Origin: JAXLYE01 sp046351595
Lineage (GTDB): Bacteria > Myxococcota_A > Polyangia > Palsa-1104 > JAEUJZ01
Assembly: GCA_046351595.1 (NCBI GenBank)
Contig: JAXLYE010000005.1
Span: 744,001-808,000, forward strand
Direction of reading: 5' to 3'
Length of the DNA: 64,000 nucleotides
The position numbers and the translations under genes were made by a program. Position 1 is the first letter of the stretch. Each line of letters begins with the position of its first letter. The notes below the pieces were generated by a model. That model searched no databases, was not told the DNA's origin, and was given only the letters and a program-made list of their open reading frames with translations. Below, piece by piece: positions 31,263 through 40,374 of the stretch.

Positions 31263-34200
31263 TCAGCCCTCGACCAGGCAGAAGGGGGCCCAGTCGCGCG
31301 CCTCGGGGAAGTCGGCGCGGGTCGCCTGCTGCGCGCGCGCGAACGCCTGGCGCGGCGAGCTGCCCTGCTTGAGCTCCGTGTAGAAGCGCGGGAAGAAGCG
31401 GCGCGCCGCGGCGTCGGTCACCGGCCACAGCGCCGCCAGGATCGCGCGCGCCCCCGCGAGCAAAAGCGTGCCGGGCAGGCCGCGCAGGTTGTCCGACTCG
31501 TCGAAGCGACCGAGCGCGCTGCTGCACGAGCCGAGCGACAGCACCTCGAGTCCGTCGAGCGGCTCGCCGAGGAGCTCGTAGGCGTAGAGGCGCCCGTCGT
31601 CTCTCCTTGTGGCCGATGGCGCGGGCCACAGGAACAGCGCGTGGAAGGCCGCGGCCTCGACGGAGTGCAGGCCGTGGGTCGCCAGGTGCACGAAGCGCCG
31701 CGTGCGCAGCGCCTCCAGCACCGCGGCCCGGGTCGCGCCCGCGTCGACCGCGGCGTGAGTGCCGAGTGCCGCGGCGATGTCCGCGACCTCCTGCTCGACC
31801 TTTGGGAGCTCGGGCAGCCCGAACGGGTTGCCGGCGCGGAAGGTGTGACCGAAGACCGCGGCCCCCTGTCGCGCCGAGGGCGCGCGGCCCTTGCGGCGCA
31901 GCAGCAGCGCGACGTTCGGCAGGTACGTCACTGTGAAGCGCGCCGCGAGGTCGCCCTCGCTGTCGCCGAGCAGGTGGAAGGGCACGAAGTGCAGCGGTCC
32001 GTGCGGCGCCACCAGCAGGTGCTGCTTGCCCTCGGCGCGGAGCCGGGCCAGGCGCTGCCACAGGCTGGCTCCGAAGACGACCTCGGACAGCCCGGCGAGC
32101 GCCGGCTCGACCTCGCCGCTCTCGGGATCCCCCTGCAGGGCCGCGCGCAGCAGCGCAGCCTGGGGCGCGAGCCCGTGCATGCGCAGCTGCAGGCCGCCGA
32201 TCGTCGCGAGCGCGCTTGCAGCCGCGCCGACCTCGTTGACGAAGACCTCGGGCGGCCCGCTCGCGGTCACCACGCGCGTGAGGATCACACTGCGCCCGCG
32301 CGGCCGCTCGGTGAGCAGCACGTCGAGCAGCACGGTTTCGGGCTCGAGCACGGCCTGGATGTCGCCGTGGAAGAGCAGCGCCGGCTGCTGTCCCGCCGCC
32401 GCCGTGAGCAGCGCCCGCTGGCAGTAGGCGTCGAAGGCGTGCCGCAGGTTGTGCAGCACCTCGGCCGGCTGCGCGCCCGGCCGCGGCGTGGCCGAGCCGA
32501 TGTAGCTCACCAGCGCGAGCTCGCTCTGCACGGCGTTGCCGAGCGGCTGCGGGCTGCGAACCGCCTGCGGGCTGAGGCCGCGCTCGAGGTCCGCGATCGC
32601 GTCGAGGCGGGCGCGCGCCTCCGGATCCTGCCGGTAGTCCCAGCGCAGGCCGGCGCGCAGGGCGGTGCCGTAGGCGTGCCCCTTGGCCAGCCCGGACAGC
32701 ACGGTCACCATCTCGGAGTTTACGTCCTCGGCGAAGGCCGCGTGCGCGGCGCGGTAGCCCTCCTGCAGGAGCTCGGCCGCGCGCTGGCCGCCCACGAGCT
32801 CGATGTGCAGCGCGATCGGGCCGAGGCTGAGCAGGGTCGCGTCCGCGACGCCGGCGCCGCCGCGCTGCGCGACGTCGACCAGGCGACCGAGCACGTCCAG
32901 CGCCGTCGGCACGAGCTCGAGCCGCAGCAGCCAGCCGATGGCCGCGCCGTAGATCGGCAGCGCCTCGGCGCCGCGGGCCGCGTTGGTCAGCGCCGCGCCG
33001 TGGTTGATGTGGAGCATCGCCATCAGGTAGAGGGCGGCCGGCCCGTTCTCGGCGAGGAACGGCGCGTCGACGGTGCCGATCCGGCGCAGGATCGTGATGC
33101 CGTCGCCCTCATCGTCCGTGGTGGTCGTCGCCGCGGCCAGCGCGAACAGCGCCTGCGCGGTGCGGCGCGGCGGCCACGCCTCCTTGCGCGCGCGCTCGCT
33201 CAAGGCGTCCGCCGCGGCGAGGGCACGGCCGCGCTCGATCGGGACCGCGCCGCGATCGGAGCCCGACAGGATCGACGTCATCAGCACCAGGCGCTGCTCG
33301 CGCGCCTCCGGGCGCAGCCGCGCGAACAGCGGCTCCGCATCACGCAGCTCGCGCAGGGCGCGCGCCGGATCGCTTGCGGCGAGTGTCGAGGCGTGCCGGC
33401 AGAGCCGCTCGGCCTGCTGCAGCGCCCCGAGCTCCTCGGCGGGAGCGCCCGTCGCCGCCGCGGCCGCCGGGGTTTCGCCGCTGCCGTCGAGCGCGGCGTA
33501 GTGCTGCAGCTCGTCGATCGCGGCCGCGTCCTCCTGCGGATCGAGCAGCTGCAGCGCCTCCCTGGCCAGCGCGATGCACTCCGCCTCGTCGATGCTGCGG
33601 CCTAGACCGCGCTGCTGGAAGCGCAGCGCCTGGACCAGCGCCTTCACCACCCGGCCGCGCTCCCGGCCTTGCGCGAGCTGCGCCGCGATCCGGAGCTCTG
33701 CTTCCGCGCGCTGCAGCGCCTCCGCGACCGCGGGCATGGGCTGCTCGGCTTCGGCCTGCGCGGCCGCCAGCGCCCCGAGCTCGTGCGCCAGCCGCTCACG
33801 CCAGCGCGCAAGGCCCGTCGGGTAAAGGACCGGGTGCAGCGGCTTGCCGGCCGTGTACGGATCCAGGTACAGGGTCCCCAGCAGCTTGTGGGCCCAGCAG
33901 CGGAAGCGGCCATCGCCCGAGGACTCGGCGCGATCGACCAGCTGCTGCGCCGCGGCTCGCGCGAGCGCGAAGGTCCGCCCGTCGGGCACGGCGGCCAGCG
34001 CGATCTTCGCGATTTCGACGAAGCGCGAGCGCGCCTCGCCCTGGATGTCATCCAGGTCATCGCGGTCGGGGCGCCCGGGCTGCGCCGCCATCGCGTCCGC
34101 CGCGGCCAGGACCAGCCGCGCCGCACACAGCGCGACCGGCGCCTGATCGGACTGGATCGCGCGCAGCGCCCAGGCGCCGAGCCGGCGTACATAGTCGAAC

Positions 34201-34328
34201 GACAGCCGCTGCGCGACCGCGGGCGTGCGCGCCTCCTGCAGCGCGAGCTCGAGCGAGATCTCACCGCGCAGGACCTTCTCGATCAGGGGCTCGAGCGGCC
34301 CCCGCTTCGCCTCAGGTTGGGACGTCAT
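31263..34328 (-). CDS. Large CHAT-domain (caspase-like) protein with helical repeats
   Basis: This 1021-residue protein starts at ATG 34328 behind GGGAGGG, overlapping the previous gene by 17 bases. Residues 1-~620 are Ala-rich helices of TPR-like character (for example YGAAIGWLLRLELVPTALDV). The C-terminal ~350 residues form a CHAT protease domain: HLLVAPHGPLHFVPFHLL, the catalytic His in FVHLATHGLHS and Cys in LSLGSCSSALGRF, then GTLLLAGARAILAALWPV. CHAT domains are caspase-like peptidases. With the CBS-CHAT and phospholipase-like genes upstream it forms a compact operon. Targets are unknown. Confidence 0.85.
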   Translation of the reverse strand: MTSQPEAKRGPLEPLIEKVLRGEISLELALQEARTPAVAQRLSFDYVRRLGAWALRAIQSDQAPVALCAARLVLAAADAMAAQPGRPDRDDLDDIQGEARSRFVEIAKIALAAVPDGRTFALARAAAQQLVDRAESSGDGRFRCWAHKLLGTLYLDPYTAGKPLHPVLYPTGLARWRERLAHELGALAAAQAEAEQPMPAVAEALQRAEAELRIAAQLAQGRERGRVVKALVQALRFQQRGLGRSIDEAECIALAREALQLLDPQEDAAAIDELQHYAALDGSGETPAAAAATGAPAEELGALQQAERLCRHASTLAASDPARALRELRDAEPLFARLRPEAREQRLVLMTSILSGSDRGAVPIERGRALAAADALSERARKEAWPPRRTAQALFALAAATTTTDDEGDGITILRRIGTVDAPFLAENGPAALYLMAMLHINHGAALTNAARGAEALPIYGAAIGWLLRLELVPTALDVLGRLVDVAQRGGAGVADATLLSLGPIALHIELVGGQRAAELLQEGYRAAHAAFAEDVNSEMVTVLSGLAKGHAYGTALRAGLRWDYRQDPEARARLDAIADLERGLSPQAVRSPQPLGNAVQSELALVSYIGSATPRPGAQPAEVLHNLRHAFDAYCQRALLTAAAGQQPALLFHGDIQAVLEPETVLLDVLLTERPRGRSVILTRVVTASGPPEVFVNEVGAAASALATIGGLQLRMHGLAPQAALLRAALQGDPESGEVEPALAGLSEVVFGASLWQRLARLRAEGKQHLLVAPHGPLHFVPFHLLGDSEGDLAARFTVTYLPNVALLLRRKGRAPSARQGAAVFGHTFRAGNPFGLPELPKVEQEVADIAAALGTHAAVDAGATRAAVLEALRTRRFVHLATHGLHSVEAAAFHALFLWPAPSATRRDDGRLYAYELLGEPLDGLEVLSLGSCSSALGRFDESDNLRGLPGTLLLAGARAILAALWPVTDAAARRFFPRFYTELKQGSSPRQAFARAQQATRADFPEARDWAPFCLVEG

Positions 34329-36285
34329 GCACCCTCCCGTTCGGATCGGCGTATACGGTGTAGGCGAGCCAGGTCGGATCGCCCGGAGCCGCCTTGCGCG
34401 CCGCGGCGCGCGCCGCCTTTGCCGCTTCTCCGATCGGCCGCCCGGCCAGAAGGTCGGTGTACAGCGCGCGGGCGAAGACCGTGGCCACGGTGTCGCTGAC
34501 GCTGAAGTAGGTGCCGATGAAGGCGGAGGCGCCGCGCGCGAGCCCGCCGGCATCCTCGGGACCCGAGCGCAGGAAGCACTGGGCCCAGCCGCCGCTGTCG
34601 GTCAGCGACAGGCCGGCGCGCCCGCTCTGGCAGGCGTTCAAGAAGACGAACGGGCGCGTGCGCACGGCCTTGCGCACGCAGCTGCTCGCGTCCTCCGGTG
34701 TCAGCTCCTCGCGCTGATCGAGCAGCAGCGCGGCGCGGTTGGCGTCGCCGGTGTCGTCCGCCGCGGCGTGGCCGGTGAAGTGCCACGCGTCGTGCCGGCC
34801 CTGCGACAGCTCCTTGACCACCTGCAGGTAGCTCGCGGGGATCGGCGTCACGTGCCGCTGCGCGCCCGCCAGCGACAAGAGGAACTGCTTCTCGTCCTGC
34901 GCGCTCGGCAGGTCCGCCTCCGCGGGGACGATCAGCGCCAGATCGCTGAGCGCGAGCCGATCCACGTCCGGCTGCGCCCGGAACAGCCAGCGGCACACCG
35001 AGAACGCCTCGCACAGGAACAGCCCGTCCTCCGTCGCGTCCGGATCGCTGCTCTCGAGCCGGCACATCTCCCACGGGATCCACGGCTCGTCCGAGGTGAT
35101 CTGCACGGTGCGGATGCGCGCGCGCAGCTCCCACAAGAGCTTGCGCAGCGCGGGCGGCAGCACCTGCCTGCACAGGGTGCTGCCGCGCGCCGCGAGCTTC
35201 TGCTCGGCGATCTGGCGCTGCTCTTCGGTTTCCAGCGGCAGCCGCTCGATGCGGCCGAAGAACTCGCGGAAGTGCTCGCGCGGGCTCGCCGTCAGCACCG
35301 TGCTCCCCATCTCCTGCATCGTGTACTTGCCGTCGGCGGACGTCAGGTAGAACGACAGCGTCCGGTCGTTCTCCAGGACCGCGAGCGAGAGGTCCGGGGG
35401 GCTGCGCGCGGGCAGCTCGAGCCGCACCTTCTGCCCGGGCTCGGTGAGCTCGAGATCGATCGCGACCTGGCCTTCGATGTGGACATCGACCTCGAGGGCG
35501 GCGAAGCAGGTCCCTTCGTAGAGCGCCAGGATCTGGGCGCGCCCCGGGCCTTCGCGATCGGCGTGCAGCTCAAACCGCGCGGGCTCTTCCGGCTGGGGCG
35601 TGCGGACCAAAAGCGGCGCGACCGCGGGCCCGGTCAGCGACAGCCCCTCCAGCGCGTGCACCATCACCTGGATGCGCGCGCCCTCGACCGTCGCGAAGGG
35701 CCCGGACGAGGCGCCACCGCCGGCCGCCGCGCGGAGCGAGACCAGCAGGGGCACGGCCTCGCCGACGCGCGCGCGCGGCCGCAGCTGCGCCTCGAGGTAG
35801 CGCCTCAGCCGCCCCGGCGGCTCCGGCTCCGGGTCGGGTATCTGAAAACCGAGGGGGAGCCCCCTGCCGCGCAAAAGACCGCTGTCGAGCTGGATGTGCG
35901 GCAGGCTGATCTCCCCCGAGCGCGTCACCTCGCCGAAGCGGCCGGCATCGGCCGCGGGCAGCACCCCGAGCACGCGGCCCTCCTCGAGCACCACGCAGGC
36001 CGCGGGCCCGCGCTCGGGGTGCTGCCAGCCCTGCAGGAGGGGCGAGGCCGCTGCCTGCTGCAGGGCGAGCGCCTCGAGCACATCGCGGGCCTGCGTGTGT
36101 CGGAGCCGCAGCAGGGCCTGCTCACGGAGCAGCGCGTGGTAGCGGACCCCGTCCTGCGCTGCGTCGCGGCGGCGGACCACGACCCAGCGCACGGGCATGC
36201 CGAGCAGGAACGCCAGCGCCCTCTCCGCGCTCCAGCCCGCGTCGAGGGTGACGAACTCGTGGCTCAGAAGGTCGCGGGCGCGCAT
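34312..36285 (-). CDS. CHAT-domain protein with N-terminal CBS-like region
   Basis: This 657-residue protein starts at ATG 36285 behind AGGAG. Residues 1-~140 resemble a CBS pair (ARDLLSHEFVTLDAGWSAER, LLGMPVRWVVVRRRDA, VVLEEGRVLGVLPA). A beta-rich middle follows (IQVMVHALEGLSLTGPAVAP), with a segment like ternary-complex or metallophosphatase-free linker that I cannot name. The C-terminal CHAT domain has DEPWIPWEMCRL, catalytic His in AWHFTGHAAADD and Cys in FVFLNACQSGRAG. Its stop overlaps the next CHAT gene. A nucleotide-sensing CBS region joined to a caspase-like protease suggests regulated proteolysis. Confidence 0.82.
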   Translation of the reverse strand: MRARDLLSHEFVTLDAGWSAERALAFLLGMPVRWVVVRRRDAAQDGVRYHALLREQALLRLRHTQARDVLEALALQQAAASPLLQGWQHPERGPAACVVLEEGRVLGVLPAADAGRFGEVTRSGEISLPHIQLDSGLLRGRGLPLGFQIPDPEPEPPGRLRRYLEAQLRPRARVGEAVPLLVSLRAAAGGGASSGPFATVEGARIQVMVHALEGLSLTGPAVAPLLVRTPQPEEPARFELHADREGPGRAQILALYEGTCFAALEVDVHIEGQVAIDLELTEPGQKVRLELPARSPPDLSLAVLENDRTLSFYLTSADGKYTMQEMGSTVLTASPREHFREFFGRIERLPLETEEQRQIAEQKLAARGSTLCRQVLPPALRKLLWELRARIRTVQITSDEPWIPWEMCRLESSDPDATEDGLFLCEAFSVCRWLFRAQPDVDRLALSDLALIVPAEADLPSAQDEKQFLLSLAGAQRHVTPIPASYLQVVKELSQGRHDAWHFTGHAAADDTGDANRAALLLDQREELTPEDASSCVRKAVRTRPFVFLNACQSGRAGLSLTDSGGWAQCFLRSGPEDAGGLARGASAFIGTYFSVSDTVATVFARALYTDLLAGRPIGEAAKAARAAARKAAPGDPTWLAYTVYADPNGRVHDVPT

Positions 36286-36313
36286 GCGCAGGCTCCTGTT
36301 GCGGGCCGCGCCT

Positions 36314-37654
36314 TCACGCGAGCTCCTGATACGCGGAGACATACTCCGGCGCGATGCGAGACACCGTGTCCGGATCGGCCTCCACATCGGCTCGGACGTG
36401 GGCGCGGAAGTCGGCCATCAGCGACGGCAGCGCGACCAGCAGCGCGCGCACGTGCTCGGGGCGCAGCCCGGCCCCGATCCAGGGCACCTTCTCGTACCAG
36501 CTGACGCCCGCGCACAGCGCCTCCACATCCGCCTGCGGAAGGTCCGCGGGGAACTTCTGCAGGAGGCTTGGCGCCTGCGGGTGCGGGAACGGGACGAAGC
36601 GCGTCGCGCCGTAAACGCCCTTTGGCAGCTCGCGCCGCCGCCACGCCAGCAGGAGCTCGGTCACCGAGGCCGCGACCGCGCTCACCGCGCGCTCGACCGC
36701 AGGCGAGCCGCTGGCCGCGCGATCGAGGAAGAGCTGGCCGTCGCAGCGCGCGTACCACTCTGCGCCCGTCGAGTCGAGGACGCGCAGGCCGCTGTCCGGC
36801 CGCAGCGCGCCCTCGTCCACGCCGTGCAGCGAGCGCGGATCGACGTGGCCGTCCTGATCGTGCAGCAGCTTGGCGAGCGCGCCCGCGAGCTTCTCGCTGT
36901 AGCCCTTCTGCGCGCCCCAGGCGCGGATCTCGGCGCGCGGCACGCGGATGTGGCCGGCCGCAAAGCCGTCGGTGAGGAAGTGGTCGGCGAAGGCGCTGGT
37001 GTACAGCGCCTGCCGGAACGTCTCGCTCTCGCTTCCGTGCGCCTGCACCGCCAGCTCGAGCGCGCGGGCGTGGTGGCGGCAGTAGCAGAGGATGTTGTGC
37101 CAGCCGAAGTGGTCGCTGTTGCGCAGCGCCAGCTCGATGAAGCTCTTGGCGCTCCACGCCAGGCGCACGTTGTAGTCGGGATAGGGGCTGACCGCGCCGG
37201 GCGGGCGGTCCTCGATCCAGTCAAGCTCGCGCGCGAAGATCTCGCGCAGGCGCTGGGCGTCGTGCTCGGGCCACAGCCACTGCGAGCGCGCCGGGGTTTC
37301 GGCGAACAGCTCCTCCGGCGTCTCGTAGAAGTCGCCCGAGAGCGCGACGATCTCGCCGTAGTGCAGCTCGTCGGCGATCCCCTTGCGGCGGATCGAGGTG
37401 AACAGATCGGCGCGCAGGGTGAGGCCGCGGTGCTCGGCCAGCCACAGGCGCGCGCGCTCGGCACCGTGCCCGCCGATCCAGACATGCTCGCCGGCGTTGA
37501 AGCGCTTCGCACCGCGCGTGCGCGGCAGCCCGCGGCGGTGCGCGAGCACGAAGGCGTTGAGCGGATCCGCGGGCGGTTCTGGCGGCGGTTCTGGCGGCGC
37601 GCCGGTCGGCGGCTCGGGCGGGGCGTCAGAAGGGGCTCTCGAGGGCGGCGACAT
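36314..37654 (-). CDS. Zinc phospholipase C / P1-nuclease-fold-like protein
   Basis: This 446-residue protein begins at ATG 37654 behind AGGAG. A Pro-rich N-terminus (~45 residues) precedes a helical domain with metal-ligand-rich motifs: HVWIGGHGAERARLW, LHYGEIVALSGDFY, HFGWHNILCYCRHHARALE and FADHFLTDGFAAGHIR. The last is characteristic of prokaryotic zinc-dependent phospholipase C-like proteins (a His..Asp..His cluster). No classic signal peptide is seen. It is 28 bases upstream of the CBS-CHAT gene, making it the first gene of the operon. Phospholipase activity is inferred; a nuclease of the related P1 fold is possible. Confidence 0.72.
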   Translation of the reverse strand: MSPPSRAPSDAPPEPPTGAPPEPPPEPPADPLNAFVLAHRRGLPRTRGAKRFNAGEHVWIGGHGAERARLWLAEHRGLTLRADLFTSIRRKGIADELHYGEIVALSGDFYETPEELFAETPARSQWLWPEHDAQRLREIFARELDWIEDRPPGAVSPYPDYNVRLAWSAKSFIELALRNSDHFGWHNILCYCRHHARALELAVQAHGSESETFRQALYTSAFADHFLTDGFAAGHIRVPRAEIRAWGAQKGYSEKLAGALAKLLHDQDGHVDPRSLHGVDEGALRPDSGLRVLDSTGAEWYARCDGQLFLDRAASGSPAVERAVSAVAASVTELLLAWRRRELPKGVYGATRFVPFPHPQAPSLLQKFPADLPQADVEALCAGVSWYEKVPWIGAGLRPEHVRALLVALPSLMADFRAHVRADVEADPDTVSRIAPEYVSAYQELA

Positions 37655-37968
37655 CGGCTGCTCCTGCTCGGGTTCTGCGCGAGCGCTTCGGTCCTGCTGC
37701 ACAGGACCGCACGGCAGGAGGATGCAACAACAGGACCACCCTCGGGCGGCGGCCGGCGGGGCAGCGGGCCGACGGGGGCGGTGCACGCGGCGCCCACGGC
37801 GTGTTACCAGGAGGCGCCGCCGCCGCCGCGCCTGTAGGGCTGCGGTGACACGCGGAGCGGGCGGCTCGCGCGCGGTAGGGATCGCACCTGCACGCGGCGA
37901 CGATGCCGCGCCTTCGCCGCGGCGACCCCTTGCACCGCGGGCGCGAGAGGAATGAGATCGATCTACCC
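37655..37968. other. Divergent promoter region, phospholipase-like and acylase genes
   Basis: These 314 bases between two divergent starts carry no supported gene. A 19-base inverted repeat (37690-37708) lies on the phospholipase side. No convincing sigma-factor pair was found. Confidence 0.45.
37690..37708. promoter_or_regulatory. Inverted repeat upstream of the PLC-CHAT operon
   Basis: GGTCCTG-CTGCA-CAGGACC has perfect 7-base arms, 36-54 bases before the phospholipase-like start. It could be an operator or a leader hairpin. Confidence 0.4.
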
Positions 37969-40374
37969 ATGCGCAAACAGATCAAGGATTGGTTCGGGCG
38001 GGTGCTGCTCGCTGCGGTCGGGCTGTGCGCGGTGGCGCTCTTGGCGGGGTGGCTGTTCCTGCGCGGCAGCCTGGCGCGGCTCGACGGGACCGTCGCGGTG
38101 TCAGGGCTGGACGCGGCGGTCAGCGTGACCCGCGATGACCTCGGCATCGTCACGATCAGCGGTCGCTCGCGCCGCGACGTCGCCTTTGCCACGGGCTACG
38201 TGCACGCGCAGGAGCGCTACTTCCAGATGGATCTCCTGCGCCGCGTGGCGGCCGGTGAGCTGGCCGCGCTGGTCGGGCCCGTGGCGCTGCGCATCGATCG
38301 TGAGCACCGCCTGCACCGCTTCCGCGCCCGCGCCGAGTCCGCGCTGCAGCGGATCAGCGCCGCCGACCGCGAGCTGCTCGAGCGCTATGTCACAGGCGTC
38401 AACGCCGGGCTGGCGGCGCTGTCGGCGCGCCCGTTCGAGTACGCGCTCTTGGGCAGCACGCCGATGCCCTGGCAGGCGGCGGACTCGCTGCTGGCGGTGT
38501 GGGCGATGTACTTCGATCTGCAGGGCAACCTGCAGGGGCGCGAGCTGGCGCGCGGCTTCATCAAGGAGCACAGCACGCCCGAGCAGGCCGCGTTCCTCCT
38601 GCCTACCGCGAGCGCGTGGGAGGCTCCGCTCGATGCCGCGGGGAGCGAGCCGCTGCCGCCGATCCCGGCCGCGGCGCCGGCGTGGCTCGGGAGCGAGCCG
38701 TCGCAGCACGCGCGCGCCGAGCCGCCATCGCCGCGGGTCGAGCTGCGCTCGGCGGTCGGCAGCAACAACTGGGCGGTGGCCGGCAGCCGCAGCGCGAGCG
38801 GCGCCGCGATCGTCGCCAACGACATGCACCTGGCGCTGCGCCTGCCGCACATCTGGTTCCGCGGCGTGCTCGCGTTCACCGCTGCCGACGGTAGCCCGCG
38901 CCGCATCGCCGGCGTCATGCTGCCCGGCACGCCCGCGGTGGTGGTCGGCAGCAACGGCCGCGTCGCCTGGGGCTTCACCAACAGCTATGGCGACTACCTG
39001 GACCTCATCGAGCTCGAGCGCGATCCGCAGGATGCGCGGCGCGTGAGGACGCCGGCCGGCTGGCAGCAGGCGCAGGCGCACGTCGAGACCCTGCAGGTGA
39101 AGGGGCAGCCGGCGCAGGCGCTCACCGTGCTGGATACCGAGCTCGGTCCGATCTGGGAGGTCGGCGGGCGCTCGTACGCGGTGCGCTGGATCGCGCACGT
39201 GCCGGAGGCCGTCAACCTCGAGCTTTTGCACATGGAGGACGCGGGCGACCTCGTGGCCGCGCAGGCCGTCGGCAGCCGCGCCGGCATCCCGGCGCAGAAC
39301 CTGGTCGCGGGCGATGTGGCCGGGCACATCGGCTGGACGATCGCGGGGCCGCTGCCGGATCGCGGCGCCACACACGCGGCCAGCTTCCCGCTCGCGGCCG
39401 CCGACGCGGGCCTGACCTTCCGCGGGGTGCGCGCCGCGGCCGACTACCCGCGCGTGAACGATCCCGAGGGCGGCCAGCTGTGGACCGCGAACGCGCGCCA
39501 GCTCCTGGGCCCGGGCCATCGCGCGCTCGGTGATGGCGGCGCGGATCTCGGGGCGCGCGCGCAGCAGATCCGGGACGCGCTGCGGGCGCTCGGCGGGCAG
39601 CGGCTGAGCGAGCGCGCGGTCTACGAGATCGCGCTGGACGATCGGGCGCTGTTCCTCGCGACGTGGCGCGAGCGGGCGCTGCGCGTGCTGGACGGAGCGG
39701 CTCTTTCGGGAAGCGCGCCGCGCGCCGAGTTCCGCCGCCTGCTGGAGGCGAGCTGGGACGGCCACGCCAGCGTGAGCTCCGTCGGCTACCGCCTGGCGCG
39801 CGGCTTCCTGTACGGGCTCTACGACGAGCTCTTCGCGCAGCTCGACGCCGAGCTGCAGCGGCTCAAGCCGGGCCTCGACTTCGACCAGGCCAGCCCGCGC
39901 TGGCCCGTGGTGATCGCGCGGCTGCTCGACGAGCGGCCGGCCGGATTCCTGCCGCCGCGGCGCAAGGACTGGCGCGAGGTCGAGCTCGCGGCGATCGATG
40001 CGACGATCCGCAAGCTGACGCAGGGCGGCCAGCCGCTGGCCGCGGCGACGTGGGGCGCGCACAACACCGCGCGCATCGCGCACCCGTTCGCGGCGCAGCT
40101 GCCGCTCGTCGGTCGCTACCTGTCGGCACCGGCGGATCCGCTGCCCGGCGACGAGAACATGCCGCGCGTCTCCTACCCCTCGGGCGGCCAGTCCGAGCGC
40201 CTGACCGTCTCGCCCGGCCACGAGGAGCAGGGCATCCTCAACATGCCCGGCGGCCAGAGCGGCCACCCCCTGAGCCCGTACTTCCTCGCCGGCCACGCCG
40301 CCTGGGTGAGGGGCGAGCCGACGCCGCTGCTGCCCGGTCCGACGCGCCACACGCTGACGCTGCAGCCGCGCTGA
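37969..40374 (+). CDS. Penicillin-acylase-family N-terminal nucleophile hydrolase
   Basis: This 801-residue protein (ATG 37969, behind GAGAGGAATGAG) starts with a membrane helix (VLLAAVGLCAVALLAGWLFL). The alpha-like part has DDLGIVTISGRSRRDVAFATGYVHAQERYFQMDLLRR (conserved YVHAQERYFQMD). The nucleophile Ser sits in VGSNNWAVAGSRSASGAAI, where autoproteolysis before Ser is expected, followed by ANDMHLALRLPHIWF. The C-terminal part has VSYPSGGQSERLTVSPGH and SPYFLAGHAAWVRGE, typical of the family. Members hydrolyse amide bonds, including acyl-homoserine lactones. The substrate here is unknown. The antisense strand is open over most of this gene (see STAS entry). Confidence 0.9.
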   Translation: MRKQIKDWFGRVLLAAVGLCAVALLAGWLFLRGSLARLDGTVAVSGLDAAVSVTRDDLGIVTISGRSRRDVAFATGYVHAQERYFQMDLLRRVAAGELAALVGPVALRIDREHRLHRFRARAESALQRISAADRELLERYVTGVNAGLAALSARPFEYALLGSTPMPWQAADSLLAVWAMYFDLQGNLQGRELARGFIKEHSTPEQAAFLLPTASAWEAPLDAAGSEPLPPIPAAAPAWLGSEPSQHARAEPPSPRVELRSAVGSNNWAVAGSRSASGAAIVANDMHLALRLPHIWFRGVLAFTAADGSPRRIAGVMLPGTPAVVVGSNGRVAWGFTNSYGDYLDLIELERDPQDARRVRTPAGWQQAQAHVETLQVKGQPAQALTVLDTELGPIWEVGGRSYAVRWIAHVPEAVNLELLHMEDAGDLVAAQAVGSRAGIPAQNLVAGDVAGHIGWTIAGPLPDRGATHAASFPLAAADAGLTFRGVRAAADYPRVNDPEGGQLWTANARQLLGPGHRALGDGGADLGARAQQIRDALRALGGQRLSERAVYEIALDDRALFLATWRERALRVLDGAALSGSAPRAEFRRLLEASWDGHASVSSVGYRLARGFLYGLYDELFAQLDAELQRLKPGLDFDQASPRWPVVIARLLDERPAGFLPPRRKDWREVELAAIDATIRKLTQGGQPLAAATWGAHNTARIAHPFAAQLPLVGRYLSAPADPLPGDENMPRVSYPSGGQSERLTVSPGHEEQGILNMPGGQSGHPLSPYFLAGHAAWVRGEPTPLLPGPTRHTLTLQPR

